A DNA stretch of 64,000 nucleotides from Micrococcales bacterium (GTDB taxonomy: Bacteria; Actinomycetota; Actinomycetes; Actinomycetales; Microbacteriaceae): contig CANGIU010000005.1 of NCBI GenBank assembly GCA_947454255.1, positions 1 through 64,000 of the forward strand. The letters run 5' to 3'. Made by a program: the position numbers and the translations under genes. How positions within the stretch are numbered: the stretch's first letter is position 1; every line of letters starts with the position of its first letter. The notes beneath the pieces are model-generated. The model did no database searches, was not told where the DNA came from, and was given only the letters and a program-made list of their open reading frames with translations. Shown one piece after another: positions 38,798 to 48,197 of this stretch.

Positions 38798-40933
38798 ATG
38801 CCAGAACGGCACGAGCACGACAAAACAGCAGTAAAGAAGATTCACCCGGTAAGAACTATCCTTCTAGGTCGCGCACTTAGAAACGAAAAACTAGAAGGCG
38901 AATTACTTCCTAAGCGAATCGCACTACCAATCTTTGCTAGCGACCCACTCTCGTCTGTAGCGTATGGTCCTCAAGAGTTATTGATGATCTTGACCCTTGG
39001 TGGAATCTCATTCCTGACCTTTGCTCCGGGTATTGCGCTGATGGTGGCATTACTACTAACTGTGATTGTGCTTTCATACCGAAAAGTAATCCAGGCATAT
39101 CCTTCAGGTGGCGGTGACTACGAAGTTGCCAAGACTAACCTTGGTCGCGGGGCGTCTCTTATAGTTGCCTCTGCTCTTTTGCTTGACTACGTCATGACAG
39201 TTGCGGTATCTATTGCATCTGGAACAGACAACCTGATCTCTGCATTCCCAGAGATTGCTCCTTACCGTGTTGAAATCGCTATTGGTTTCCTCGTACTTAT
39301 TTTTGGTATCAACCTTCGCGGTATCCGCGAATCTGGTGTTTCATTTGCAATCCCAACCTACGTATTCATCAGCACCGTATTTGTAATGATCGGCACTGGC
39401 TTATACAAAGTGTTAGTTCTAGGCCAAACACTGGTAACAACTTCAACTGGTTATGAAGTGCACGCTGCAGCTGAGTTCTTAGATAACCCTGCCCAGGTAG
39501 CAGTGATCCTCTTGCTACTTAGAGCATTCGCATCCGGCTGTTCCGCTCTAACTGGTATCGAAGCCATTGCAAACGGTGTTCCTGCGTTCCGTGTTCCTAA
39601 GATTAGAAACGCAAACATCACCATGTCAGTCATGGGTGCCACAGCCGTCTTGATGTTCCTAGGAACAACATGGTTGGCTCTGACAGCAGGCGTGAAATAC
39701 ATAGAGAATGCCCAAGAGCAGTTGGGCAACGGCGACTTCTTCTCGGCTAATCCTCAACAATCTCTAATGGCGCAGATAGGTATTGCCGTCTTCGGCGATA
39801 ACTCGTTGATGTTCTATGTTCTGCAAGCAGCTACCGCAGCGGTGCTATTGCTAGCTGCCAACACTGCCTTTAATGGTTTCCCCCTCCTTTCCTCAGTACT
39901 TAGCCGCGATGGCTTTGCGCCGAAGATGTTGCAAACCAGAGGTGACCGTTTGGTGTACTCAAACGGAATGCTTTCTCTGGCTGCTGCTGCCGGCGCACTT
40001 ATTCTTGTTTATCAAGCATCTGTTTCTAGTTTGATTCAGCTATACATCATCGGTGTATTTACCTCTTTCACAGTGGGTCAGATCGGAATGATTAGACACT
40101 GGCGCAGAGGTGTGCGAGAAAACACAATAGGTAAAAAAGAAGCTTTCAGTGGTCTAGCAATCAACGGCTTTGGAGCACTTCTAACTTCTTCTGTTTTGAT
40201 AATTGTTACTATCACTAAGTTCACTCATGGGGCATGGCTGGTATTCATCATCATGCCTGCTCTCTGGGTGTTGATGTATCAGACCAAGAAGTATTACGCC
40301 GAAGTTGACAAAGAAATCCAGCTAAAGCCTGAGATTCAATTTGGTAGCAAGGGTGATTATGCAATCGTGCTAATGGACAAGCTAACAGCTCCTCAGCTAA
40401 AGGCTTTGGACTATGCCCTGTCAAGTAAGCATGACAAGCTAGAAGTTGTGCACATTGCAGTAGATCCTGAACGAGCTGAGCAATTCGAAAAGGAATGGAC
40501 TGATTATGGTATCCAAGTTCCACTAAGAATTATTCCTTCACCTTTCAGAGACTTCGGTGCACCATTAAGCGAATACCTAACTGAATACCGAGCTATGCAC
40601 GAAGAACAACGTATGGCTATTTATCTGCCTAAGTATGTTGTGGGTCATTGGTGGGAGCACATCTTCCACAACCACCGTGCAAACAGAATCCGTAAGCAGT
40701 TGATGTATGTGCGTGGAGCAATGATTGTGCTTGTCCCATGGCGACTTGAGTCAGCAGACAAGATCGATCTATTCTCAAGAGCGCCGATGCCAGGAGATGT
40801 TCGTCGTGGTGAGCGTATGCGTTCAAGAAATTCAATGCGTAGACATCAGGGCGGAAAGAACACAGTCATCAGAATGATCGCTAAAGAAGATGCCACCCCT
40901 GATGACATCTTGGATCCAAACGATGAGCAGTAA
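38798..40933 (+). CDS. APC family amino acid permease
   Basis: FASDPLSSVAYGPQELL, about 12 TM and a cytosolic C-terminal domain. Confidence 0.88.
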   Translation: MPERHEHDKTAVKKIHPVRTILLGRALRNEKLEGELLPKRIALPIFASDPLSSVAYGPQELLMILTLGGISFLTFAPGIALMVALLLTVIVLSYRKVIQAYPSGGGDYEVAKTNLGRGASLIVASALLLDYVMTVAVSIASGTDNLISAFPEIAPYRVEIAIGFLVLIFGINLRGIRESGVSFAIPTYVFISTVFVMIGTGLYKVLVLGQTLVTTSTGYEVHAAAEFLDNPAQVAVILLLLRAFASGCSALTGIEAIANGVPAFRVPKIRNANITMSVMGATAVLMFLGTTWLALTAGVKYIENAQEQLGNGDFFSANPQQSLMAQIGIAVFGDNSLMFYVLQAATAAVLLLAANTAFNGFPLLSSVLSRDGFAPKMLQTRGDRLVYSNGMLSLAAAAGALILVYQASVSSLIQLYIIGVFTSFTVGQIGMIRHWRRGVRENTIGKKEAFSGLAINGFGALLTSSVLIIVTITKFTHGAWLVFIIMPALWVLMYQTKKYYAEVDKEIQLKPEIQFGSKGDYAIVLMDKLTAPQLKALDYALSSKHDKLEVVHIAVDPERAEQFEKEWTDYGIQVPLRIIPSPFRDFGAPLSEYLTEYRAMHEEQRMAIYLPKYVVGHWWEHIFHNHRANRIRKQLMYVRGAMIVLVPWRLESADKIDLFSRAPMPGDVRRGERMRSRNSMRRHQGGKNTVIRMIAKEDATPDDILDPNDEQ

Positions 40934-41300
40934 AGATTTCTCTTTAGTCTTTATTGGCGGCGCAATAGGTGCATTACTTCGGTACCTAATTGGTGGTGTT
41001 CTAGAACTAACGATTGGGTTGAATTTTGCTGGCTCACTTTCACTATTGCTCGTGAATGTACTTGGTGCAATGTTTTTAGGAATCGTAAACTTCCACCCTC
41101 GCTTTGCTTCAGAATCTAAAAAATCATTCTGGGCAGCCGGTTTCTGTGGCGGCTTTACCACGATGTCTGGAATCGCAATCTTCCTTTACCAATACCCACC
41201 ACTACTAGCCATGCCAGCAGCAGCGGTGATGTTCGGTTTTGGATTTATCGCCTACGCCGCTGGTGCAAACCTAGCTAAAGCAAATCGAGTATCTAAATGA
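40923..41300 (+). CDS. crcB: Fluoride channel CrcB/Fluc subunit
   Basis: GGAIGALLRYLIGG, NVLGAMFLGI, GFCGGFTTMSG; start adjusted to MSSKDF. Confidence 0.92.
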   Translation: MSSKDFSLVFIGGAIGALLRYLIGGVLELTIGLNFAGSLSLLLVNVLGAMFLGIVNFHPRFASESKKSFWAAGFCGGFTTMSGIAIFLYQYPPLLAMPAAAVMFGFGFIAYAAGANLAKANRVSK

Positions 41301-41659
41301 CCCCCGCAGAAGTCTTCAATCCGATAATCCTGATTGGGATTGCTCTTGCTGGAGGCCTAGGATCAATAATTCGATTCGCCCTTAGCAAATGGCAAGGATT
41401 CTTGCCTTGGGGCATCTTGCTAGCAAACGTTTCCGCATCATTCTTTGCTGGCTGGGCAGTCATCTACTTTACTAACGACAGCACCTGGGTAGCCATAACT
41501 GTAGTGGGGCTTGCTGGTGGACTTTCCACCTTTAGCTCATGGGCGGCAGCTAGCGTCCAGCTAGCAGCATCCGGCAAGGTCTTCAGACCTGCCTTATACA
41601 CGCTATTAACAGTCATACTTTCCTCCACAGCAGCATATTTCGGCCTGCTCCTGGGCTAA
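41297..41659 (+). CDS. crcB: Fluoride channel CrcB/Fluc second subunit
   Basis: GGLGSIIRFALS, GLAGGLSTFSSWA; ATGA overlap with upstream crcB. Confidence 0.9.
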   Translation: MTPAEVFNPIILIGIALAGGLGSIIRFALSKWQGFLPWGILLANVSASFFAGWAVIYFTNDSTWVAITVVGLAGGLSTFSSWAAASVQLAASGKVFRPALYTLLTVILSSTAAYFGLLLG

Positions 41660-41737
41660 ACGCCTGATAAACTCATAGGCAGATTTATTGATTCCTGAGC
41701 ATCACCTGCCCAGCCAAGTACAAAAAGGGGGCTCGCC

Positions 41738-41941
41738 ATGGGGCGTGGCCGTCAGAAAGCTAAAAACACTAAGGTCGCACGCGAACTGAAGTACTTTAGC
41801 CCTAACACAGACCTAACTGCGCTGCAGGCAGAGCTTGCCACGAGTAGCAATGACGAACCTGACTACGAAGACAAGTGGGCTGATCTTTACCCTGAAGAGC
41901 AAGAAGAACCCGAAACTCCTCCTCAAGATCCTCAAGCCTAA
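41738..41941 (+). CDS. DUF3073 family protein
   Basis: MGRGRQKAKNTKVARELKYFSPNTDLTALQAELA. Confidence 0.9.
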   Translation: MGRGRQKAKNTKVARELKYFSPNTDLTALQAELATSSNDEPDYEDKWADLYPEEQEEPETPPQDPQA

Positions 41942-42040
41942 AACTCTTTACTCTGCCCCGTGCGGGAATAATCTCGTAATTGTCGAGTTTACATTTATAC
42001 CTATTGATGTATTCACTCGATTGCGCTGGCTGGGAGAAAA

Positions 42041-42499
42041 ATGAAGAACAAAATGAGGGCAAGGCGTGCTCTCCACCTAATTGATTTAGAGAACCAACTT
42101 GGTGGTGGTAAGTATCCCCAGCAAAGCGTTGAAATCTATCAGAAGCTCTACGAAGCACACGTCCCTCAAGCCGAGCTAGATCAGTTCTATGTTGCAGCAA
42201 ACCCAGGTGTAAAAATACAAACCTCGTTTGGCTGGACTAAGAGTGCACCCGAATATAACCCTGGAAAGAACGGTGCTGATCTCCTCATTGCTGAATATCT
42301 TGAGGACATCGACTACGTAAAGAACAATTTTGGAAAAGTGTTCATAGCCAGTGGAGACGGAGCATTCATTCGTATAGTCAGGCTGCTAAAAGAAAACGCA
42401 GTCGGCGTAACGATGGTTAAAGGTCTCGGAGTTATGCATCCCGAGTATTTTGCTTTAGATATTCCAATAATCGATCTTGAAGATTATTGGAATAACTAG
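42041..42499 (+). CDS. NYN/PIN-like nuclease domain protein
   Basis: ALHLIDLENQLGGG, GADLLIAEYLEDID, VFIASGDGAFIRIVRLLKE: acidic residues at NYN-type positions. Confidence 0.65.
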   Translation: MKNKMRARRALHLIDLENQLGGGKYPQQSVEIYQKLYEAHVPQAELDQFYVAANPGVKIQTSFGWTKSAPEYNPGKNGADLLIAEYLEDIDYVKNNFGKVFIASGDGAFIRIVRLLKENAVGVTMVKGLGVMHPEYFALDIPIIDLEDYWNN

Positions 42500-42505
42500 A
42501 GCTAA

Positions 42506-43513
42506 CTATGCCTTGCTTGGTTTACGCTGCGAAGCAACTACCAGAAGCAGCACACCTACAGCAAGCCAGGCACCTAATGTTGCCCACTGTGTAATGGTGC
42601 TTGCCTCAGGGAAATAGCTAATACGACGAAGAAGGTTTACTTCAGCTCCAAGTGGCAGATATTGTCCAAAAGTTCCGAGGCCGGTTGGGTATAGTTCCTG
42701 CGGTAGTGCGACTCCACCAAGCGGGTTGCCGATGATGAAGAAAAGTCCAATCACAGATAGCAGGCCAACACGACCAGCTAAGGCTGCTGCACCCATAATC
42801 GTCAAAGCAACTGCTGCTATACCTAAAGCAACTACACCTACCTCTACGAAGTAATTACCTAAAAGTGAACCTAACCAAAGGTTCAAGATTGCAACGATTG
42901 AGAATGCTGCCAAGGTTCCAGCAAGAGCTGCAACCAAGAACTTCTGACTGGTCTTACGAAGCCTCATTGACCCAAGTAGTCCAACTACAATTCCAGCAAT
43001 GATCAAAGGTAGCGACCCAGCGCTCAAACCTAACCCTCTTGGATCTTTAGTACCGAGTGGTGCCAAATCTTCTATTGCAAAAGTTATAGCGCTAACTCCG
43101 TTAGCTGCAGTAATCTGAGCTCCGAGTTCAACGCTCACATTGGTAAGTACCTGTGCCATGGCAGGAGATGCTCCCGTTGCGATAAGCATTTGAGGTTTAT
43201 CTGTCAGCACTAACGCTCCATAGACCTCACGATGAGCAATAGCACTCTTAGCTGCTGCTAGGTCTTTGTATTCAATGAACTTGAATGCACCAGGTTGTTG
43301 CTGATCAAACTGAGTTTGAACACCCTGCACCAAGTTAGGCACAGTTGAAGTAATACCAACCGGGATGCTCTTAGGTGAAGCTGTGGCCAAAGGCCAAGCA
43401 AAAATGGTCAAAATGGTGCTCACAATTACAGTCACCATAACCGCAATCTGAATTACTGGACGAAAGAAGTTTGCCTTCTCTGGGGTTGAAACTACTGCTT
43501 GTTCTTCAGACAC
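42506..43513 (-). CDS. Membrane protein with YhgE/ABC-2-like topology
   Basis: N-terminal TM, extracytoplasmic domain, C-terminal TM cluster. Confidence 0.6.
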   Translation of the reverse strand: MSEEQAVVSTPEKANFFRPVIQIAVMVTVIVSTILTIFAWPLATASPKSIPVGITSTVPNLVQGVQTQFDQQQPGAFKFIEYKDLAAAKSAIAHREVYGALVLTDKPQMLIATGASPAMAQVLTNVSVELGAQITAANGVSAITFAIEDLAPLGTKDPRGLGLSAGSLPLIIAGIVVGLLGSMRLRKTSQKFLVAALAGTLAAFSIVAILNLWLGSLLGNYFVEVGVVALGIAAVALTIMGAAALAGRVGLLSVIGLFFIIGNPLGGVALPQELYPTGLGTFGQYLPLGAEVNLLRRISYFPEASTITQWATLGAWLAVGVLLLVVASQRKPSKA

Positions 43514-43586
43514 GGCTGAACTCCTCTAGTTTGGGTACCTGTAAAGTTTGGCAGTGAGAAAGGGAAATACAGCGCTAAAAACTGAG

Positions 43587-44687
43587 TTAGTTTGAATAAT
43601 TTCCGACTAGACGAACAGCTCCACCATCAACACCTTTAGCACCTTGAATGTATCCTTCTAGGCTGCAGTCATTTGATTCAACTACGCCTAGTTGCCAGGT
43701 GTGAACTCCTGAGCTGATTAGGTGTTGTTGGATTTGCGCCGCTCTATCTGCTTTGACGATCACTGCAAAACCTAAACCTAGGTTCCAAGTTGATTCCACT
43801 TGGTTGAGAGTTAGGTTTCCCCACTGAGTTAATACTTGGAAGACATCCGATGGCTTCCAGGAGTTTCTCTCAACATCAAGAGTTGTGTTCTTAGGTAATA
43901 CTCTTGCTAGATTGGCAGCGATGCCTCCACCGGTGATGTGACTCATTGCCTTCACAGCTGAACCAAGTTCGCTTTCAAGAAGAGTGTTTAGGATTCCGGT
44001 GTATAGCTTTGTTGGTTCTAGTAAAACTTCACCTAGGGATAGAGAACCGAACTCTTGAACTGATTTGGTGTAATCAAGTTTGCTATCAGCAATGATCTTT
44101 CTAACCAGAGAGTAACCGTTCGAATGCAGTCCACTTGATTCGAGACCTAGAACAACATCGCCGACCTGAACTTTGTTAGGACCAAGTAGTTTGCTGTACT
44201 CAACGGCACCAACAGCTGCCCCTGCTACGTCATACTCATCTGGTTTGAGTAAGCCTGGGTGCTCAGCTGTTTCTCCACCAATAAGTGCAACACCAACTTC
44301 AGAACAAGCTTTAGCAATACCTGAAACAATATCTGCGATTCTTGTTGGCACTACTTTGCCAGTGGCAATGTAGTCGGTCATGAACATGCTCTTTGCGCCA
44401 ACTACGACGATGTCGTCAACAACCATTCCCACTAGATCTTGGCCAATAGTGTCGTGTTTATCGATTGCTTGTGCAATAGCAACCTTGGTGCCAACACCAT
44501 CAGTAGAGGTAGCAAGTAGTGGTCTATCGAAGCTCTTTAGAAATGAAACATCAAACATTCCAGCGAAACCACCGAAGCCACCAACTACATTTTCGTTTAG
44601 TGTGCCCTTGATGGACTTTTTCATTAACTCAACAGCTAGATCGCCGGCATGAGTATCAACACCAGATTCGGCGTAGGCATCACTCAT
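43587..44687 (-). CDS. purM: Phosphoribosylformylglycinamidine cyclo-ligase
   Basis: YAESGVDTHAGDLAVELMK, STDGVGTKVAIA, LIGGETAEHPG, HITGGGIAANLARVLP. Confidence 0.95.
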   Translation of the reverse strand: MSDAYAESGVDTHAGDLAVELMKKSIKGTLNENVVGGFGGFAGMFDVSFLKSFDRPLLATSTDGVGTKVAIAQAIDKHDTIGQDLVGMVVDDIVVVGAKSMFMTDYIATGKVVPTRIADIVSGIAKACSEVGVALIGGETAEHPGLLKPDEYDVAGAAVGAVEYSKLLGPNKVQVGDVVLGLESSGLHSNGYSLVRKIIADSKLDYTKSVQEFGSLSLGEVLLEPTKLYTGILNTLLESELGSAVKAMSHITGGGIAANLARVLPKNTTLDVERNSWKPSDVFQVLTQWGNLTLNQVESTWNLGLGFAVIVKADRAAQIQQHLISSGVHTWQLGVVESNDCSLEGYIQGAKGVDGGAVRLVGNYSN

Positions 44688-46212
44688 TGCTAGCCTCAAG
44701 AACCTGTGTCATTTCACTTTCTGCAGACTGCTTGCTACCAGACTGGTTTTTCTCCAATAAGTTCTTGCCCAATCTGTCTTCAGCAGGTAATTCAATTGGA
44801 TATTTACCAGTAAAGCAGGCAGTGCAGAGTTGGTTCTCTTGCTGCTGAGTAGCAGCCACCATGCCATCTTTAGATAAGTACCCGAGAGAGTCAGCGCCAA
44901 TAGATTGTCTAACTTCTTCAACACCTAAACCAGTTGCAATGAGCTCTGCACGAGTAGCAAAGTCAATGCCATAGAAGCAAGGCCAGGTAATCGGAGGGGA
45001 AGAAATCCTTACGTGGATCTCTAGGGCTCCTGCTTCTCTAAGCATCGCAACAAGAGCTCGTTGAGTATTACCTCTAACGATTGAGTCATCTACAACGATG
45101 ATTCTCTTACCTCTGATTTGTTCCTTCAAAGGATTCAGTTTTAATCGGATACCGCGCTGACGGATAGTTTGTGATGGCTGAATAAAGGTTCGGCCAACGT
45201 AAGCGTTCTTGACTAGACCATGTCCAAATGGAATGCCTGACTCTTGGCTATAGCCAATCGCTGCAGGTGTTCCTGATTCAGGAGTGGGAATTACTAGATC
45301 AGCCTCTACTGGATATTCCTGTGCAAGAGTCTTACCCATCTCAACTCTGGAGTCATAGACAACTCTTCCGTTGATAGTTGTGTCCGGTCTAGCTAGGTAG
45401 ACATATTCAAAAACACAACCAGCTCTTTTTGTTTCAGCAAATCTGGTTGAGCGAAGGCCATGTTCATCAATAGCAATTAGTTCGCCTGGTTCAACTTCTC
45501 TGACATAGCTCGCACCAACGATATCTAGTGCTGCAGTTTCAGAAGCAACCACCCAGCCACGTTCTAGTCTTCCTAGAACTAATGGTCTAACTCCCTGTGG
45601 GTCTCTTGCTGCATACAAAGTAGTTTCATCCATAAAGACAAGACAGTATGCGCCTTTGACTTTAGGAAGAAGCTCTAACGCAGTTGCTTCTAGAGTGTGA
45701 TCTAAGTCACCGGCGAGAAGTGCTGTGAGCACTGCAGTATCAGTAGTGTTACCGCCAGTAATTTCGTTCTCTGCTTGATCTGGATACTTTGCTTTCAGCA
45801 TCTCCATAAGATCTGAAGTATTTGTTAAGTTACCGTTGTGACCTAGTGCAACAGTTCCTGATGAAGTTCTACCAAGTGTTGGTTGGGCATTTCTCCATGA
45901 AGATGAGCCAGTCGTTGAATAACGAGTGTGACCGATAGCTATATGCCCGACAAGTGCTTCCAAGGATGATTCAGAGAAGACTTGAGAGACCAAACCCATA
46001 TCTTTGTAAACGAGAATCTTCTTGCCGTCAGATGTAGCAATACCTGCAGATTCTTGACCGCGGTGCTGCAAAGAGTAAAGACCGAAATAGGTTAGCTTGG
46101 CAACTTCTTCACCTGGAGCCCAGACTCCGAATACACCACACTGATCCTGCGGCCCTTTTTCGTTAGGCAGCAAATCATGATTTAGTAGTCCATCTCCACG
46201 AAGCAAGGGCAA
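44680..46212 (-). CDS. purF: Amidophosphoribosyltransferase
   Basis: CGVFGVWAPGEEVAKLTYFGLYSLQHRGQESAGIA; VVDDSIVRGNTQRALVAMLREAGA; TTG start. Confidence 0.95.
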   Translation of the reverse strand: MPLLRGDGLLNHDLLPNEKGPQDQCGVFGVWAPGEEVAKLTYFGLYSLQHRGQESAGIATSDGKKILVYKDMGLVSQVFSESSLEALVGHIAIGHTRYSTTGSSSWRNAQPTLGRTSSGTVALGHNGNLTNTSDLMEMLKAKYPDQAENEITGGNTTDTAVLTALLAGDLDHTLEATALELLPKVKGAYCLVFMDETTLYAARDPQGVRPLVLGRLERGWVVASETAALDIVGASYVREVEPGELIAIDEHGLRSTRFAETKRAGCVFEYVYLARPDTTINGRVVYDSRVEMGKTLAQEYPVEADLVIPTPESGTPAAIGYSQESGIPFGHGLVKNAYVGRTFIQPSQTIRQRGIRLKLNPLKEQIRGKRIIVVDDSIVRGNTQRALVAMLREAGALEIHVRISSPPITWPCFYGIDFATRAELIATGLGVEEVRQSIGADSLGYLSKDGMVAATQQQENQLCTACFTGKYPIELPAEDRLGKNLLEKNQSGSKQSAESEMTQVLEASNE

Positions 46213-46299
46213 GGTCCGTCTCTAATAGTGGGGCGGGAAGTTACCTGAAATTGGGATTTAGACCCCAAATATTCATGCGCAACGAGATAAGTTTAGCGG

Positions 46300-46575
46300 C
46301 TAGTTAGCGCTCACTTTAGAAGCCTCGGCTTCTTTAGTTCTCTTGTTTGAGATCATGTCCATGCCAACCGCAACAACCACTCCCAGGCCCGCTCCACCGG
46401 CTAGGCAGTAGATCAGGAGCTGGGTTATAAAGCCAGGAGTCTTAGCGTCGGGGTTATCGATGGTCAAAGAAAGCACGATAGCAATAACCGCCCCCAAAGC
46501 TAAGCCCGTGAGCGAGAAAGGGATGAACTTTGGTGCTCGACGGATCTTTACCGTCTCTGTTTTAGCGTTGGACAT
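46300..46575 (-). CDS. Small membrane protein
   Basis: 91 aa with two hydrophobic segments. Confidence 0.6.
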   Translation of the reverse strand: MSNAKTETVKIRRAPKFIPFSLTGLALGAVIAIVLSLTIDNPDAKTPGFITQLLIYCLAGGAGLGVVVAVGMDMISNKRTKEAEASKVSAN

Positions 46576-46945
46576 GCTTTAAGGCTAACGGTAATACTTC
46601 CGCAAGTGTCGCCCTTACGCCACTGGCGCTTACCTTATGTTCGGCTAACGCAGTTTCCCAATCGAGTTCCCCTAGAGCTAGGTCAAACCAAACTCTTGGG
46701 CTTAGCTCTACCACATTTGGAGGTGTCCCCCTGGTGTGCCTAGGTCCTTCAATACACTGTGTAGCTCCCAAAGGAGGAACTCTAACTTCGACTGAGTTGC
46801 CAGGGGCAACTTCAGCTAGTTCTTCTAGCAGGTAGCGAACTGCGGTTACGAAATCACTGTCCGATTCAGGCATGCTCTGGCCAGCCTGGATAACAGCATT
46901 CACTGCCTTCACACCGTCTATATGGGAGATACGCCTACGAGCCAT
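46562..46945 (-). CDS. Sterol-carrier-family (SCP2-like) protein
   Basis: [46 protein letters not shown]. Confidence 0.75.
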   Translation of the reverse strand: MARRRISHIDGVKAVNAVIQAGQSMPESDSDFVTAVRYLLEELAEVAPGNSVEVRVPPLGATQCIEGPRHTRGTPPNVVELSPRVWFDLALGELDWETALAEHKVSASGVRATLAEVLPLALKHVQR

Positions 46946-47006
46946 ATCTAAAGGTTACCTGCGACACGGTCAGGCTTTTATCAGGAAGTGGCACTTGGCT
47001 TTAGTT

Positions 47007-47774
47007 ATGACGAATATTAAATCAATGCTTGTAAAAGTTCCTGCAATTACTTTGTTCTTTTGGATCATCAAAGTCCTAAGTACAACTGTTGGTGAAACAC
47101 TCGCCGACTACCTGAATTCAACTCTTGGCCTTGGCGATAACGGCACCATTTTGGTAATGGTTAGTGTGCTAGTTGTTCTACTCGCGATCCAGTTCACTCT
47201 TAGAAAATATGTTCCTGCAATTTATTGGGCAGCCATTGTTGCGGTCAGCACAGTTGGAACCCTGATCACCGACAGCATGCACAACAACTTCGGTTGGGAG
47301 AACTGGCAACTAACCATTCTCTTCGGATTGATCCTCATTGTGGTTTTTGTTATCTGGTGGAATCAGGAAAAGACCTTGTCTATCAAGACAATCAACACTC
47401 GCAAGCGTGAAGCTTTCTATTGGATTGCAGTACTTGCAACATTTGCCATGGGAACTGCAGCTGGAGATATCTTCCTAGATGATTTGGGTATGCCACTACT
47501 ACAATCAACATTCATCTTCTTAGGTGTAATCGCCTTAATTGCGGGACTTTGGAGAATTGAAGTTATCGGTGCAGTATTCGGCTTTTGGTCGATATATATT
47601 CTTACCCGACCACTAGGAGCAAGTTTTGGTGATTACCTATCGCTTAGTAAAGATGAAGCGCCTGATGCTCTTGCACTTGGTGCTCAAAACGTGACTCTTG
47701 TATTTTTAGGTTTGATCGTGGCTCTAGTGATTTATCTATCTGTAAGTAAGAAAGATGTAATTCCAGCTGAATAG
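47007..47774 (+). CDS. COG4705-like membrane-anchored protein
   Basis: VPAITLFFWIIKVLSTTVGETLADYLN repeat signature; upstream extension in ORF track is probably spurious. Confidence 0.75.
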   Translation: MTNIKSMLVKVPAITLFFWIIKVLSTTVGETLADYLNSTLGLGDNGTILVMVSVLVVLLAIQFTLRKYVPAIYWAAIVAVSTVGTLITDSMHNNFGWENWQLTILFGLILIVVFVIWWNQEKTLSIKTINTRKREAFYWIAVLATFAMGTAAGDIFLDDLGMPLLQSTFIFLGVIALIAGLWRIEVIGAVFGFWSIYILTRPLGASFGDYLSLSKDEAPDALALGAQNVTLVFLGLIVALVIYLSVSKKDVIPAE

Positions 47775-47817
47775 CATTATGGCCTGTGTAAAACCCAAGC
47801 AATGAAAACCTATAACT

Positions 47818-47858
47818 GCCAAACTCACTCTGCTCGCTAAGCGCATGGTTAGTTTGGC
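47818..47858. other. Inverted repeat / stem-loop
   Basis: GCCAAACT...AGTTTGGC (47818-47825 / 47851-47858). Confidence 0.55.
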
Positions 47859-47866
47859 CAGAGATG

Positions 47867-47902
47867 AAATAAAGCCCCCGGCAGCAACCAGGGGCTTTAT
47901 TT
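47867..47902. terminator. Bidirectional terminator-like hairpin
   Basis: Perfect 12-bp arms AAATAAAGCCCC / GGGGCTTTATTT, 12-nt loop. Confidence 0.75.
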
Positions 47903-47914
47903 GAACCTCTTGAC

Positions 47915-48015
47915 GAGGGTCGAATCGGAAAACAACTCCGAATCCACTTGTGATTAAGAGTATAGGGAAGACTACTTGTTTTTGGAATGGCTTTCCACCT
48001 TCCGGTTCGACCCTC
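47915..48015. other. Long-range inverted repeat upstream of a 28-aa ORF
   Basis: GAGGGTCGAATCGGAA (47915-47930) vs TTCCGGTTCGACCCTC (48000-48015): 16 nt, one T/G difference that can form G-U. Confidence 0.7.
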
Positions 48016-48047
48016 CCCTTGGTCCATGCCTTACGGGAGGACAACAA

Positions 48048-48134
48048 ATGAGTAAAGCTCAGATAGTTGTTCTGGTTCTGACAATGGTAAAGATAGTGCT
48101 TGTAATTATCGACGCCATTATGAAGATCAGGTAG
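48048..48134 (+). CDS. 28-aa hydrophobic peptide (candidate small membrane peptide, not in ORF track)
   Basis: MSKAQIVVLVLTMVKIVLVIIDAIMKIR* preceded by strong RBS TTACGGGAGGACAACAA. Confidence 0.6.
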   Translation: MSKAQIVVLVLTMVKIVLVIIDAIMKIR

Positions 48135-48140
48135 AACCAA

Positions 48141-48173
48141 GTGAGCCTCGGTGCATCAAGCATCGGGGCTCAC
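48141..48173 (+). other. Stem-loop after the 28-aa ORF / in purD leader
   Basis: GTGAGCCTCGGTGC-ATCAA-GCATCGGGGCTCAC, 14-bp stem with two G-U pairs. Confidence 0.7.
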
Positions 48174-48197
48174 CCCAATCTCGATAAACTTGACCTA

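Noticed and set aside
46872-47006. N-terminal extension of the COG4705-like ORF
   Set aside because: Overlaps the opposite-strand SCP2-like gene and lacks family similarity; start at 47007 is more plausible.
48003-48026. GGTTCGACCC stretch resembling a tRNA T-loop
   Set aside because: No 5-bp T-stem, anticodon arm or acceptor stem can be built; better explained as one arm of the long inverted repeat.
48141-48197. GTG-initiated N-terminal extension of purD in the ORF track
   Set aside because: PurD proteins begin at the MKILVLGAG Rossmann motif; the extension is a perfect hairpin region.
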